DNA from: Draconibacterium sp. | GTDB lineage: Bacteria; Bacteroidota; Bacteroidia; Bacteroidales; Prolixibacteraceae | Assembly: GCA_027011835.1 (NCBI GenBank) | Contig: JALUZN010000360.1 | Coordinates: 1 to 21,210, forward strand | Length of the DNA: 21,210 bases | Direction of reading: 5' to 3' | Shown here: positions 6,281-13,779 of the stretch, piece by piece | How positions within the stretch are numbered: position 1 is the first letter of the stretch | Layout of the letters: every line of letters begins with the position of its first letter | Translations under genes and position numbers: made by a program | Notes under the pieces: generated by a model | The model's database searches: none | Told to the model about the DNA's origin: nothing | Seen by the model: the letters and a program-made list of their open reading frames with translations, nothing else

Positions 6281-7626
6281 CGGCTTTGTAAGTCGTTTTT
6301 AAACGAAGTTCGTACGCAACGAAACCCGATGTACGATTTTGTTGTATCCTGATATTCGTAACTGCGAGTTGAAGTACGAAGAAAAAAGGAGATATCTTTC
6401 CACGAACCACCTCTAATTACTTTTCGTTTCATAACCGGAGGATCGTCGGGTTTAGCATTGTATTGCAAATCGGGGTTTAAATCGTTAATAATATCGTAAC
6501 CGGCTTCGTAAAATGCTGTACTTGTCCACTCGGCCACATTCCCCGCCATATCGTACAGCCCATAAGGATTTGGATCGAATTCGCCCACAGCCATTGCAGC
6601 TGTTGTTGTTGGACTGTCGGCAACATAATTTCCACGGCGGGGTTTAAAATTGGCTACAAAACAACCTTCATCGCTGCGTGTGTAATAACTTCCCCACGGA
6701 TAGAGTGAGTTTTGCAACCCGCCTCTTGCGGCAATTTCCCATTCCGATTCGGTGGGAAGACGATAATCGTGTGCCGGTGTTTCTTTAAAGCGGCTCGATG
6801 TTAATACTTTCAATCTTGTTCGCCAGTTACAAAAAGCATTTGCCTGATTCCAGTTTACTCCCACAACCGGATAGTCGTCGAAGGCCGAGTGTGAGAAATA
6901 TTTTAATGTAAATGGCTCGTTGTACGTGTAAGCAAAGTCTCTAATCCAACATAACGTGTCGGGATAAACCGGAACCGATTCGTGCATTAAGAATGAACTT
7001 CTATTTTCAATTGGTACGGTCTCCCCATCCTGATTAACAATTGATCCGTTGTACTTATTTGTCTCAAAATCGAAACTATTGCTCCGTTTTGCAGCTTGCT
7101 TGTAATCTACCCAGTAGTATTCGTAAATTAGCTTTCTCGTATCGATCTCTTTTTTGAATAAGAAACGTTCCTCTTCGGGAATATATAATTCGTCCATTGC
7201 CATTTGAAAGTCCGGGTCGTTCCACTCTATTTTATCTTCCCAGTTAATAATTGGGTTTTTTAATGGAACGCCGTCGGGGCCTTCGGTTATTACATAGTCG
7301 GTATATGTTTCTCCCAGAAGTTTTCGTGCAATCGAATCGCGAACCCAATATACAAACTGGCGGTACTCGTTGTTGGTAATTTCTGTGTCATCCATCCAAA
7401 AAGCTTCATTCGAGACTCTTTTCGACGAGCTTTTTACCTGATTTACTTCGTCGCCGGTAACACCAAGTGCAAAAGAACCTCGCTTAATATAAACCATTCC
7501 ATAAGGTGAGGGCTCGTACCACTCTTTGCTTTTTAGTTCGCGGTCGGGATGATATAAGTTTGATTTATTGCACGACGAGAAAAGCACCACGAGGGCAATA
7601 ACAATGTATTTTAAAGCTTTTCTCAT
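6277..7626 (-). CDS. Second GldK-like lipoprotein of the type IX secretion system (FGE-sulfatase/SUMF1 fold)
   Basis: A 449-residue lipoprotein: MRKALKYIVIALVVLFSSC has a signal peptide and lipobox (Cys19). It aligns almost without gaps to the GldK encoded at 11155-12492. Shared blocks include WMDDTEITNNEYRQF, EIDTRKLIYEY, PVYPDTLCWIRDF, DDYPVVGV, YGLYDMAGNVAEWT, KVIRGGSWKDIS and SYEYQDTTKSY. GldK forms the ring with GldN under the outer membrane. The SUMF1/FGE fold is present, but the paired cysteines of true formylglycine-generating enzymes are absent after RGGSW, so the role is structural. The gene follows gldN but is separated from it by an intrinsic terminator, so it may be expressed separately or at a lower level. 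A TTG two codons upstream (7632) is a less likely start. It may be an alternative ring subunit or a GldJ-like partner of GldK. It is clearly a paralogue; its exact job is inferred. Confidence 0.85.
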   Translation of the reverse strand: MRKALKYIVIALVVLFSSCNKSNLYHPDRELKSKEWYEPSPYGMVYIKRGSFALGVTGDEVNQVKSSSKRVSNEAFWMDDTEITNNEYRQFVYWVRDSIARKLLGETYTDYVITEGPDGVPLKNPIINWEDKIEWNDPDFQMAMDELYIPEEERFLFKKEIDTRKLIYEYYWVDYKQAAKRSNSFDFETNKYNGSIVNQDGETVPIENRSSFLMHESVPVYPDTLCWIRDFAYTYNEPFTLKYFSHSAFDDYPVVGVNWNQANAFCNWRTRLKVLTSSRFKETPAHDYRLPTESEWEIAARGGLQNSLYPWGSYYTRSDEGCFVANFKPRRGNYVADSPTTTAAMAVGEFDPNPYGLYDMAGNVAEWTSTAFYEAGYDIINDLNPDLQYNAKPDDPPVMKRKVIRGGSWKDISFFLRTSTRSYEYQDTTKSYIGFRCVRTSFKNDLQSR

Positions 7627-7682
7627 TTTCAATTTGTACTCTTTTAAAGGCTAAAACGCTATATTTTTGTATTTATTCTTTC

Positions 7683-7711
7683 AAAAAAAAACCTTATGAA
7701 AACATAAGGTT
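7683..7711 (-). terminator. Intrinsic terminator after gldN
   Basis: Read on the minus strand: AACCTTATG (7711-7703), loop TTTT, CATAAGGTT (7698-7690), then a run of T to 7683. The perfect nine-pair stem stands 21 bases after the gldN stop and 57 bases before the ATG of the second gldK-like gene. Confidence 0.8.
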
Positions 7712-7731
7712 ATTTTCAGATATTTTTTCAA

Positions 7732-8583
7732 TTAGTATTCCCAAAGGTCTTGTTCGAAATTAAAGATTTCGTTCTCAATCTTTTTCGATTCAAGCATGGC
7801 ATCTTTGCCGCTTAAATAGGAACTAATTTCACGATTGTTTAATACATTCGACTCTTGAACGATGTAGCTGTTAAAGAATCGTTTCACAAAAATATCGTCG
7901 AACGACATTTGGCTCGCTTCGTTATAAGGATTTAAAACCAGATTTGTAGCTAAGAGTGGCCGGGCTTCTGGGTAATAAATCCAGAAAAGCTTTTCGCGTT
8001 GAACTTCTCCCGAGTTATCGCCAGCTCTTAAAAATTCGCGAATGGGGCAAATTCCGATAATACGAACATTTAAGGTCGATGTTTGCTTATCGAAATACCA
8101 CTCCTCTTTAATCATATATTGCTTAATATCGTTTGGTCTTATTTCTCCCTGAACGGTAACCATGGTACGTTCGCCGGTATCGAAGTCGATTTTCTCTTCC
8201 TGAGTTGCCTCGGCTCCAAACGACTCTTTTACCTGTTCAAACGACATGGGAACTTTAAAATCGTCGTCGTAACTTGCATCGTAAGGTGTAAGTTGTCCGT
8301 TCTCAATTCCTTTTAATAACAGCGAAATTAAATTTATCCGGCCGTCCATCTCTTCCGACGGGAAATAGAGTGGTTGATTTATCTTTTCGCGTAGATCAAT
8401 TATTCTCCATATTTTTTTCGACCAGAAAACGTCGGCTTCCCGTGGAACAGGAAGTGGCATAGGTTTTTTCTGATAAATATCGTTGCGTTTGTATGCACCG
8501 TTTACAATTTGTGCGTCAGTTTGTTTTCCTACCAATGTTAGTACGAAAATAATTACTCCAACATATACTACTAACTTTCTCAT
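7732..8583 (-). CDS. gldN: Type IX secretion ring protein GldN (PorN)
   Basis: GldN/PorN is a periplasmic protein that binds GldK/PorK to form the large ring on the inner face of the outer membrane and contacts the GldM periplasmic stalk. The 283-residue product has a signal peptide (MRKLVVYVGVIIFVLTLVGK, cleavage near TDAQ). The family region includes DVFWSKKIWRIIDLREKINQPLYFP (residues 51-75), EEWYFDKQTSTLNVRIIGICPIRE and KLFWIYYPEARPLL, all typical of GldN. The start ATG is two bases after the gldM stop, which indicates coupled translation. It is the last gene of the compact gldKLMN run; a terminator follows. Its place after gldM, and the absence of any other gldN in the window, exclude calling it GldO. 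Confidence 0.93.
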   Translation of the reverse strand: MRKLVVYVGVIIFVLTLVGKQTDAQIVNGAYKRNDIYQKKPMPLPVPREADVFWSKKIWRIIDLREKINQPLYFPSEEMDGRINLISLLLKGIENGQLTPYDASYDDDFKVPMSFEQVKESFGAEATQEEKIDFDTGERTMVTVQGEIRPNDIKQYMIKEEWYFDKQTSTLNVRIIGICPIREFLRAGDNSGEVQREKLFWIYYPEARPLLATNLVLNPYNEASQMSFDDIFVKRFFNSYIVQESNVLNNREISSYLSGKDAMLESKKIENEIFNFEQDLWEY

Positions 8584-8585
8584 AA

Positions 8586-10196
8586 TTACCTTATTTTAAA
8601 TGAAATTGGATTAAGTTTACGCGTTCTACCGTCGTCGCCAATTGCTTTAATATTTGATATATAAACTATACTTTGTGGTTTTGCGTTTCGCAACTGTTTT
8701 TTCTGCTCTGCCGTAAACCGGTTCGATTTCGATTTTTTTATAATTGCATAACCGGCAACGCCCGATGTTTGCACTTCGAATTGTGTAACGCGGTATTTAA
8801 AATCGAAGTCGAAATCTTCTAATACAGCCATTACACCATCTTCAATTTGAATGCGTTCTTTTCGAATATCGCCACCAGCCTGGCCGGCAACCTGTGCAAC
8901 CGGGTCGGGAACCTGTTTAACTCGCCAAACCGAAGTGCCTATTATTCGGCGTTTCCCGTTAATATTAGCATAAACGGTTACTTTTGTCCGTTTCCCCAGC
9001 TCGTCTAACGATTTGGGTTCGATAAGAAATGCATCGCCCGACTTTGTTATTTTTCCGTTTGTCATTGTAACTTCAAGCCGGTCTCTCGGAATGGCTCCGC
9101 TACCCACATCAAACGGGTTTTTAATACCCAGGTAAAATACATTCATCCCGGTTGCCGACATCGTAACCGTTGGTTTTACTACCTGATATTCTTGCTCAAA
9201 CGGGTAGTTCTTTATTATTCCGCCGGGAGTTTTATATTTAATTAAGCCACTCCATTTAAAAACGCCGGTCTTTGTTGTGTTTACCACATAATTGGCTTTC
9301 CCGTCAACCACTTCAACCTCTTTGTTATTTATGAAAATTTGGGGTTGCTGTGTGGTATCCTCAGCAGCAAGAAAAATACTTGCATCGTAAGCATCGCCTT
9401 GTAAAATAATATTTGAATTTGCAATAATCTGTGCTCCCAGTTTATTGAATTTAAACGATTCGGCATCGATTTGTGCATACAAGTAATTAACCAAATTTGT
9501 TTCCGAATTTTTTACATCAATCTGAATTTTTGAAAGAAGCGTTAGAATGGCAACAAGTGGTTTGTCGAGAAAATATTGCGTTTCCCAAGTTTTGTTCTCA
9601 CTGTCATCTTTTAGTTTTCTTACCGGGTCGGGAGTTTCAAGGCCTTTTAAAATTGATTTTCTTAATTCAACATCGTCTTCGCCTAATTGAGCTACTAATG
9701 TGTTTCGGTACTCTTCTATTTTATCTTTTAATTCGTATGCTTTTTTCTGTGTAATCATCAACTCGGAAGGTCCGTTTAGGTCGTCCTCTTTTTCTATAAT
9801 AAGAGTATCTCCTTTACTGGTAACCAGATAAAAATTGTCGGAGCGAACCGGATTATCTTTATCTGCCAATTTACTTCCCGAATAGGTTACAATGTTTTCT
9901 TTGAGTTGTGAGATGTATGACATCATGTCTTTTGTGCTGGCACGAACAATGTCGGCTTTGTTTTTCCATTCGGCTACTTTTGTCGGATTTTCGGCATAAG
10001 CTGTTTCGAATGACGAGTAGACCTGATTGGTTTTTGCATCAACCGCTTTTAATGTATGAAGCAGACTAGAGTCGACCACCCGAAATGCTTCGAGCACTTG
10101 CGCAGCAACATTTAGTGCCAGCATTGCAGTCAGCACTATATACATCATGTTAATCATTTTTTGCCTCGGTGTTTCCGGACAATTTTTTGCACCCAT
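8586..10196 (-). CDS. gldM: Type IX secretion motor stalk protein GldM (PorM)
   Basis: GldM pairs with GldL in the inner membrane to form the proton-powered motor. Its long periplasmic part crosses to the GldK-GldN ring and transmits force. The 536-residue product has a short cytoplasmic N-terminus (MGAKNCPETPRQKM) and one transmembrane helix at about residues 15-35 (MMYIVLTAMLALNVAAQVLE). A largely alpha-helical region follows to about 225, then beta-rich domains to the C-terminus, matching the D1-D4 architecture of the family. VFKWSGLIKYKTPGGIIKNYPF and AGYAIIKKSK lie in the beta domains. The gene is 19 bases downstream of gldL and two bases upstream of gldN. Nothing looks truncated. Confidence 0.95.
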   Translation of the reverse strand: MGAKNCPETPRQKMINMMYIVLTAMLALNVAAQVLEAFRVVDSSLLHTLKAVDAKTNQVYSSFETAYAENPTKVAEWKNKADIVRASTKDMMSYISQLKENIVTYSGSKLADKDNPVRSDNFYLVTSKGDTLIIEKEDDLNGPSELMITQKKAYELKDKIEEYRNTLVAQLGEDDVELRKSILKGLETPDPVRKLKDDSENKTWETQYFLDKPLVAILTLLSKIQIDVKNSETNLVNYLYAQIDAESFKFNKLGAQIIANSNIILQGDAYDASIFLAAEDTTQQPQIFINNKEVEVVDGKANYVVNTTKTGVFKWSGLIKYKTPGGIIKNYPFEQEYQVVKPTVTMSATGMNVFYLGIKNPFDVGSGAIPRDRLEVTMTNGKITKSGDAFLIEPKSLDELGKRTKVTVYANINGKRRIIGTSVWRVKQVPDPVAQVAGQAGGDIRKERIQIEDGVMAVLEDFDFDFKYRVTQFEVQTSGVAGYAIIKKSKSNRFTAEQKKQLRNAKPQSIVYISNIKAIGDDGRTRKLNPISFKIR

Positions 10197-10215
10197 ACTA
10201 TTCTAATAGAAGGTT

Positions 10216-11121
10216 TTACTTTTTATAACTCATTGCACCCAGCATATTACCATAAATGGTATTTAACGACTCGAGGTGTTTATTAAGTTGCTCTGCATTC
10301 TCTTTATACTTCTTTAACTCTTCAACCGAAGAAGCTAAAATCGAGTTCATTTCATTCAAGTCCTGGCTGAATTTTTTACTCGCTTTAAATTGCTCTTCTG
10401 TTCCTTTTAACTGAGTTTCGAAATTTGAATTTAAAGCCGACAAGTTCGTATTCAGTTTATTCAGGTTTCCCGAGTAGCTTTGAGAGCTTTCTTTAATATT
10501 TTTTAATTCCGAAGCTACCGATTCTCCTGCTTCTTCGAATGTCGATGCTAATCGTGTTCCTGTTTCGGCAAGTTTTTGTGTTGTTGCCGAATACGATTCG
10601 GTAAATGCGCCGATTGAGTTGTTAATTGATTCGTTGGCTTTGTTATTTATTTCAGCAAGACTGCTCATCGATTCGGAAGCCGACCCGAGGTTTTTTACAT
10701 ACATATCGGTGGCTAACGTGGCCGATGAGATATCGCTTATTCCTTTTGCTGTATTGCTTAGTTCCTTTAATCCTCTACCAACTTTATCGAGTACCTCGGG
10801 GGTTAATTCCGAGCTTGAAAAAAGTTCTTCGAGTCCTTTTTTCCCTTTTTGTCCCTGCTCCTCCGAATCCATTAAATCGTACTCCTCTTTTAATTCGGGG
10901 TACACTCTACTCCAGTCGGGCATATCAATCGGCGGTTCAAAAGCCGAAAGGAAGAAAATAAAAGCTTCCGTCATTAAACCAACTGTTAACAGAATACTTG
11001 AATATTGCCAGTGCTCTAACTTAAACAGTGCTCCAATCATAACAATTGATGCACCCCAGCCGTACACATATCCCATTAAAGTCTTCCAGCGTTTAGTTCT
11101 AAATAGTTCTCCGAGATTCAT
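10216..11121 (-). CDS. gldL: Type IX secretion motor protein GldL (PorL)
   Basis: GldL is the inner-membrane motor subunit that converts proton flow into movement of GldM. The 301-residue product has two transmembrane helices near the N-terminus (about residues 15-33 and 40-61) in the family pattern GWGASIVMIGALFKLEHWQ and GLMTEAFIFFLSAFEP. Glu52 in the second helix is the conserved membrane carboxylate thought to take part in proton transfer, and Lys34 and His37 sit in the connecting turn. After a Pro/Asp-rich linker the remaining 200 residues are a cytoplasmic region rich in Ser, Asn, Glu and Lys with long coiled-coil stretches (about 105-295). The gene is 33 bases after gldK and 19 bases before gldM. 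Confidence 0.95.
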   Translation of the reverse strand: MNLGELFRTKRWKTLMGYVYGWGASIVMIGALFKLEHWQYSSILLTVGLMTEAFIFFLSAFEPPIDMPDWSRVYPELKEEYDLMDSEEQGQKGKKGLEELFSSSELTPEVLDKVGRGLKELSNTAKGISDISSATLATDMYVKNLGSASESMSSLAEINNKANESINNSIGAFTESYSATTQKLAETGTRLASTFEEAGESVASELKNIKESSQSYSGNLNKLNTNLSALNSNFETQLKGTEEQFKASKKFSQDLNEMNSILASSVEELKKYKENAEQLNKHLESLNTIYGNMLGAMSYKK

Positions 11122-11154
11122 ATCAATAAAGGAATTAGTTGAATGATAATTTGA

Positions 11155-12492
11155 TTAAAATTCGTTGCCGAATGTTGAGCGAACGCAACGGAAACCGACA
11201 TACGATTTTGTAGTATCCTGGTACTCATAACTTCTTGTTGAAACCTGAATAAAAGCAGAAATATCTTTCCACGATCCACCGCGAATTACCTTACGTTTCA
11301 TAACCGGTGGGTCGTCGGGTCGAGCATTGTATGTAAATGTAGGATTCAGGTCGCCGTAATAATTATACCCGGCTTCGTCGAAGGCGGTAATTGTCCATTC
11401 GGCAACATTTCCTGCCATATCATATAATCCATATTCATTTGGGTCGTAGCTTCCCACTTTCATTGCGGCAATTCCTCCATCTGCTACATAATTTCCGCGT
11501 AACGGTTTAAAGTTTGCAAGAAAAACGCCTTCGTCGTCACGTGTGTAGTAGCCTCCCCACGGATACATTGAGAAACTTTTCCCTCCGCGTGCAGCATATT
11601 CCCATTCAACTTCAGTGGGTAATCTGTATTCCTGTAATCCGGGCTCACCTTTTCGTGATAAAAAGTCGGTTTGAATTTTTGTTCTCCAGTTGCAAAATGC
11701 GAGTGCTTGTTTCCAGGTTACTCCAACAACCGGATAGTCGTCGAATCCGGGGTGCCAGAAATAGCGTGTTGCGAGCGGTTCGTTATACGAGTAGGTAAAA
11801 TCGCGAATCCAACATAATGTGTCGGGATAAACAGGAACTGCATCCTGAAAAATAAACGACGAACGGTTTGCTATTGGAATTAACTCTCCGTTAACATCGT
11901 AAACATTACCTTCGTATTGTTGCGTTTTAAAATTGTAACTGTTGCTACGTTTCGCAGCTTGTTGTAAATCAATCCACCAATATTCGTATATTAACTTACG
12001 TGTATCAATCTCTTTTTTTCCAAAGAATCGTTCGTTTTCGGGCATATACAAGTCTTGCATTGCCATTTGGTAATCAGGATCTTTCCAGTCAATTTTCTCT
12101 TTCCAGTTTAGTGTTGGCGGGTCGATTGGGTTCCCTGCACGATCTTCGGTTTCTAAAAATTCGGGGAACTGGTCGCCCAACATTTTTCGTGCAATTGAGT
12201 CGCGAACCCAGTGTACAAACTGTCGGTATTCGTTGTTTGTAATTTCGGTATCGTCCATCCAAAATGCTTCTTGCGAAACTGTTCTTGTTGGAACGCCTGT
12301 TTTGCTAGCGTCTTCATCGCTTGGCCCGATATTAAAACTACCCCGACGAACGAATACCATTCCATACGGTTGAGATTCTTTCCATTTTTGTCGGCCTTGT
12401 ACTCCAACAAGTTCTCCATTTCCAGACTTGCTACATCCGGTAAAACCAAGTGCACCCCAAAGTACAGCTGCAATTAAAAGAAGTCTTTTCAT
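11155..12492 (-). CDS. gldK: Type IX secretion ring lipoprotein GldK (PorK)
   Basis: GldK/PorK is an outer-membrane lipoprotein facing the periplasm. With GldN it builds the ring of the secretion system, which also serves gliding motility in motile species. The 445-residue product has a signal peptide with lipobox GFTGC (Cys20). An FGE-sulfatase/SUMF1 fold fills most of the rest: MVFVRRGSFNIG (45-56), WMDDTEITNNEYRQF, DDYPVVGVTWKQALAFCNWRT, YRLPTEVEWEYAARGG, YGLYDMAGNVAEWT, and KVIRGGSWKDIS with SYVGFRCVR at the end. The catalytic cysteine pair of formylglycine-generating enzymes is missing, as usual in GldK. It is the first gene of the gldKLMN run. A TAAATTTG promoter box lies about 122 bases upstream. 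A closely similar paralogue sits at the other end of the cluster. Confidence 0.95.
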   Translation of the reverse strand: MKRLLLIAAVLWGALGFTGCSKSGNGELVGVQGRQKWKESQPYGMVFVRRGSFNIGPSDEDASKTGVPTRTVSQEAFWMDDTEITNNEYRQFVHWVRDSIARKMLGDQFPEFLETEDRAGNPIDPPTLNWKEKIDWKDPDYQMAMQDLYMPENERFFGKKEIDTRKLIYEYWWIDLQQAAKRSNSYNFKTQQYEGNVYDVNGELIPIANRSSFIFQDAVPVYPDTLCWIRDFTYSYNEPLATRYFWHPGFDDYPVVGVTWKQALAFCNWRTKIQTDFLSRKGEPGLQEYRLPTEVEWEYAARGGKSFSMYPWGGYYTRDDEGVFLANFKPLRGNYVADGGIAAMKVGSYDPNEYGLYDMAGNVAEWTITAFDEAGYNYYGDLNPTFTYNARPDDPPVMKRKVIRGGSWKDISAFIQVSTRSYEYQDTTKSYVGFRCVRSTFGNEF

Positions 12493-12613
12493 ACGTTCAA
12501 TTTTTGCGTAATATTATGATAACAGTTTAATCTTACAATGAAATTTAATGAAACTTGTTAACACGATAAAGTTATTAAATTTACTGCAGGATAAAAGCTA
12601 TTGTTTACTATTT

Positions 12614-12641
12614 CAAATTTATAAATTAAAGCCTAATACAA
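12614..12641 (-). promoter_or_regulatory. Candidate promoter of gldKLMN
   Basis: On the minus strand, TTG (12641-12639), 17 bases, then TAAATTTG (12621-12614). The -7 box is an exact TAnnTTTG match; the spacing is two bases shorter than ideal. Transcription would start near 12607 and leave a leader of about 115 bases before gldK. Confidence 0.4.
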
Positions 12642-12671
12642 TTGTTTTGTTTTTAGCTTGTTAAAATACAT

Positions 12672-12689
12672 AGCCGGCAATCGCCGGTT
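12672..12689 (-). terminator. Weak hairpin between porP/sprF and gldK, possible partial terminator
   Basis: CCGGC (12674-12678) pairs with GCCGG (12683-12687) around a four-base loop, extended by a G-T and an A-T pair. The minus-strand sequence after it is only moderately T-rich, so it may slow rather than end transcription from porP/sprF towards gldK. Confidence 0.3.
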
Positions 12690-12709
12690 CATTTATTTAA
12701 TCTATCGTT

Positions 12710-13663
12710 TTATAAAAATCGTACACTTTTATATTTCTGATTTCTATTTTTCTCTAAATTCAACGAGTAACTCACAAAAATCTCGTGCGACCCAAATCCA
12801 TATCTGCTAATTGCAGAGGTAACCAAATCGAACGAGTACCCGAATCGCAATCCGTTAGCCATTTCCATTCCCAATAAAATAGCTACTGCATCTTGCACAC
12901 GATACGAGATTCCTCCCCAAAAACGTTCGTCGAAAACCACGTTGGCGTTAATGTCTAACTGCCAACTGGCTGCATCAGTCTTGAAAAAGAACGATGGTCG
13001 CAACTCAAATAACGGGTCTCGCAGTTTAATATTGTATCCACCCGATAAATAATAGTTTCGAACCAAATAGGAACGCGCCTGTTCGTCAAACTTTATTTCG
13101 GCCTGATTTATATGCGTTACAGCAGCTCCAAAATAGTACCGTTTATTCTTTAAATAAGCTCCCAGTCCTGCATCGAAAGCTACCTGACTAACTTCGGCTT
13201 GTGGGATTAAATAATCTCCTGTTCCCCCTTCGCTTCCGTTTAAAACATCGTCAGACGATATCCATCCTTCCGGTTTTATTCCTTTGTTTAATACGCCTAT
13301 CGATGTGCCAATTCCAAGCATTCCTATTTTTAAAGGAATTTTATAGGCATAATTTACATTAAGCTGTGTATTCTTTTCAAAACCGAGCTCGTCGTTTACA
13401 ACATTTAATCCAATGCCACCGGGTGCTCCAAATGCAGTTATTGCTGCATCGACACTGAACACCAAAGTTTTTGGCGCACCATGAAATCCCAGCCATTGGT
13501 AACGATTTAAAATCAGCCCGTTAATAGAGCCGTCGGCACCTGCATAACCCGGGTTTACACCCAACTTGTAAAACATGTTGTTTGTATACTGCGGATCTTG
13601 CTGCCCAAAGGCTGCTAAATTAACGATAAATACTATGAATAAAAAAGAAATAGTTTTTTTCAT
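12710..13663 (-). CDS. PorP/SprF-family type IX secretion outer-membrane protein
   Basis: PorP/SprF proteins are outer-membrane beta-barrels that work with the T9SS and help attach or export specific cargo. From the ATG at 13663 the product has 317 residues: a signal peptide (MKKTISFLFIVFIVNLAAFG, cleavage before QQDPQ), then the family opening QDPQYTNNMFYKLGVNPGYAG and NRYQWLGFHGAPKTLVFSVD. Alternating beta-strand patterns run to a C-terminus ending FGSHEIFVSYSLNL. I chose 13663 because AAGGGG stands just before it and the signal peptide starts there; an upstream ATG at 13759 would add 32 unlikely residues. The gene is upstream of gldK on the same strand, as porP is in Porphyromonas, but is separated by 217 bases with a weak hairpin and a promoter. 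Whether it is functionally PorP or SprF cannot be settled by sequence alone. Confidence 0.9.
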   Translation of the reverse strand: MKKTISFLFIVFIVNLAAFGQQDPQYTNNMFYKLGVNPGYAGADGSINGLILNRYQWLGFHGAPKTLVFSVDAAITAFGAPGGIGLNVVNDELGFEKNTQLNVNYAYKIPLKIGMLGIGTSIGVLNKGIKPEGWISSDDVLNGSEGGTGDYLIPQAEVSQVAFDAGLGAYLKNKRYYFGAAVTHINQAEIKFDEQARSYLVRNYYLSGGYNIKLRDPLFELRPSFFFKTDAASWQLDINANVVFDERFWGGISYRVQDAVAILLGMEMANGLRFGYSFDLVTSAISRYGFGSHEIFVSYSLNLEKNRNQKYKSVRFL

Positions 13664-13725
13664 ACCCCTTTTTGAATGCGGCTTAACTGCATTTTCAATC
13701 TTTGCTAAAGAAATAAAAAATTGTT

Positions 13726-13770
13726 GTTTGTAACAAACTTCTGCTCGCATAGTATGCAAAGAACGTTTGC
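13726..13770. promoter_or_regulatory. Cluster of three small palindromes upstream of porP/sprF
   Basis: Within 45 bases lie GTTTGT-A-ACAAAC (13726-13738), GCATA-G-TATGC (13747-13757) and GCAAA-GAACG-TTTGC (13756-13770). They sit between the stop of the arginase-like gene and the porP/sprF start, where operators for porP/sprF would be expected. No T run follows them closely, so they do not look like a terminator. Function is not known. Confidence 0.3.
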
Positions 13771-13779
13771 TTTTGTCTA

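Noticed and set aside
6277..7626. Active formylglycine-generating enzyme or sulfatase-modifying factor
   Set aside because: The fold is right, but the paired catalytic cysteines expected after RGGSW are absent in both gldK products, which fit structural T9SS lipoproteins.
10619..11146. Long plus-strand frame of 175 codons opposite gldL
   Set aside because: It is antisense to a conserved T9SS gene, has no promoter and its translation looks like no known protein; a shadow of the coding strand.
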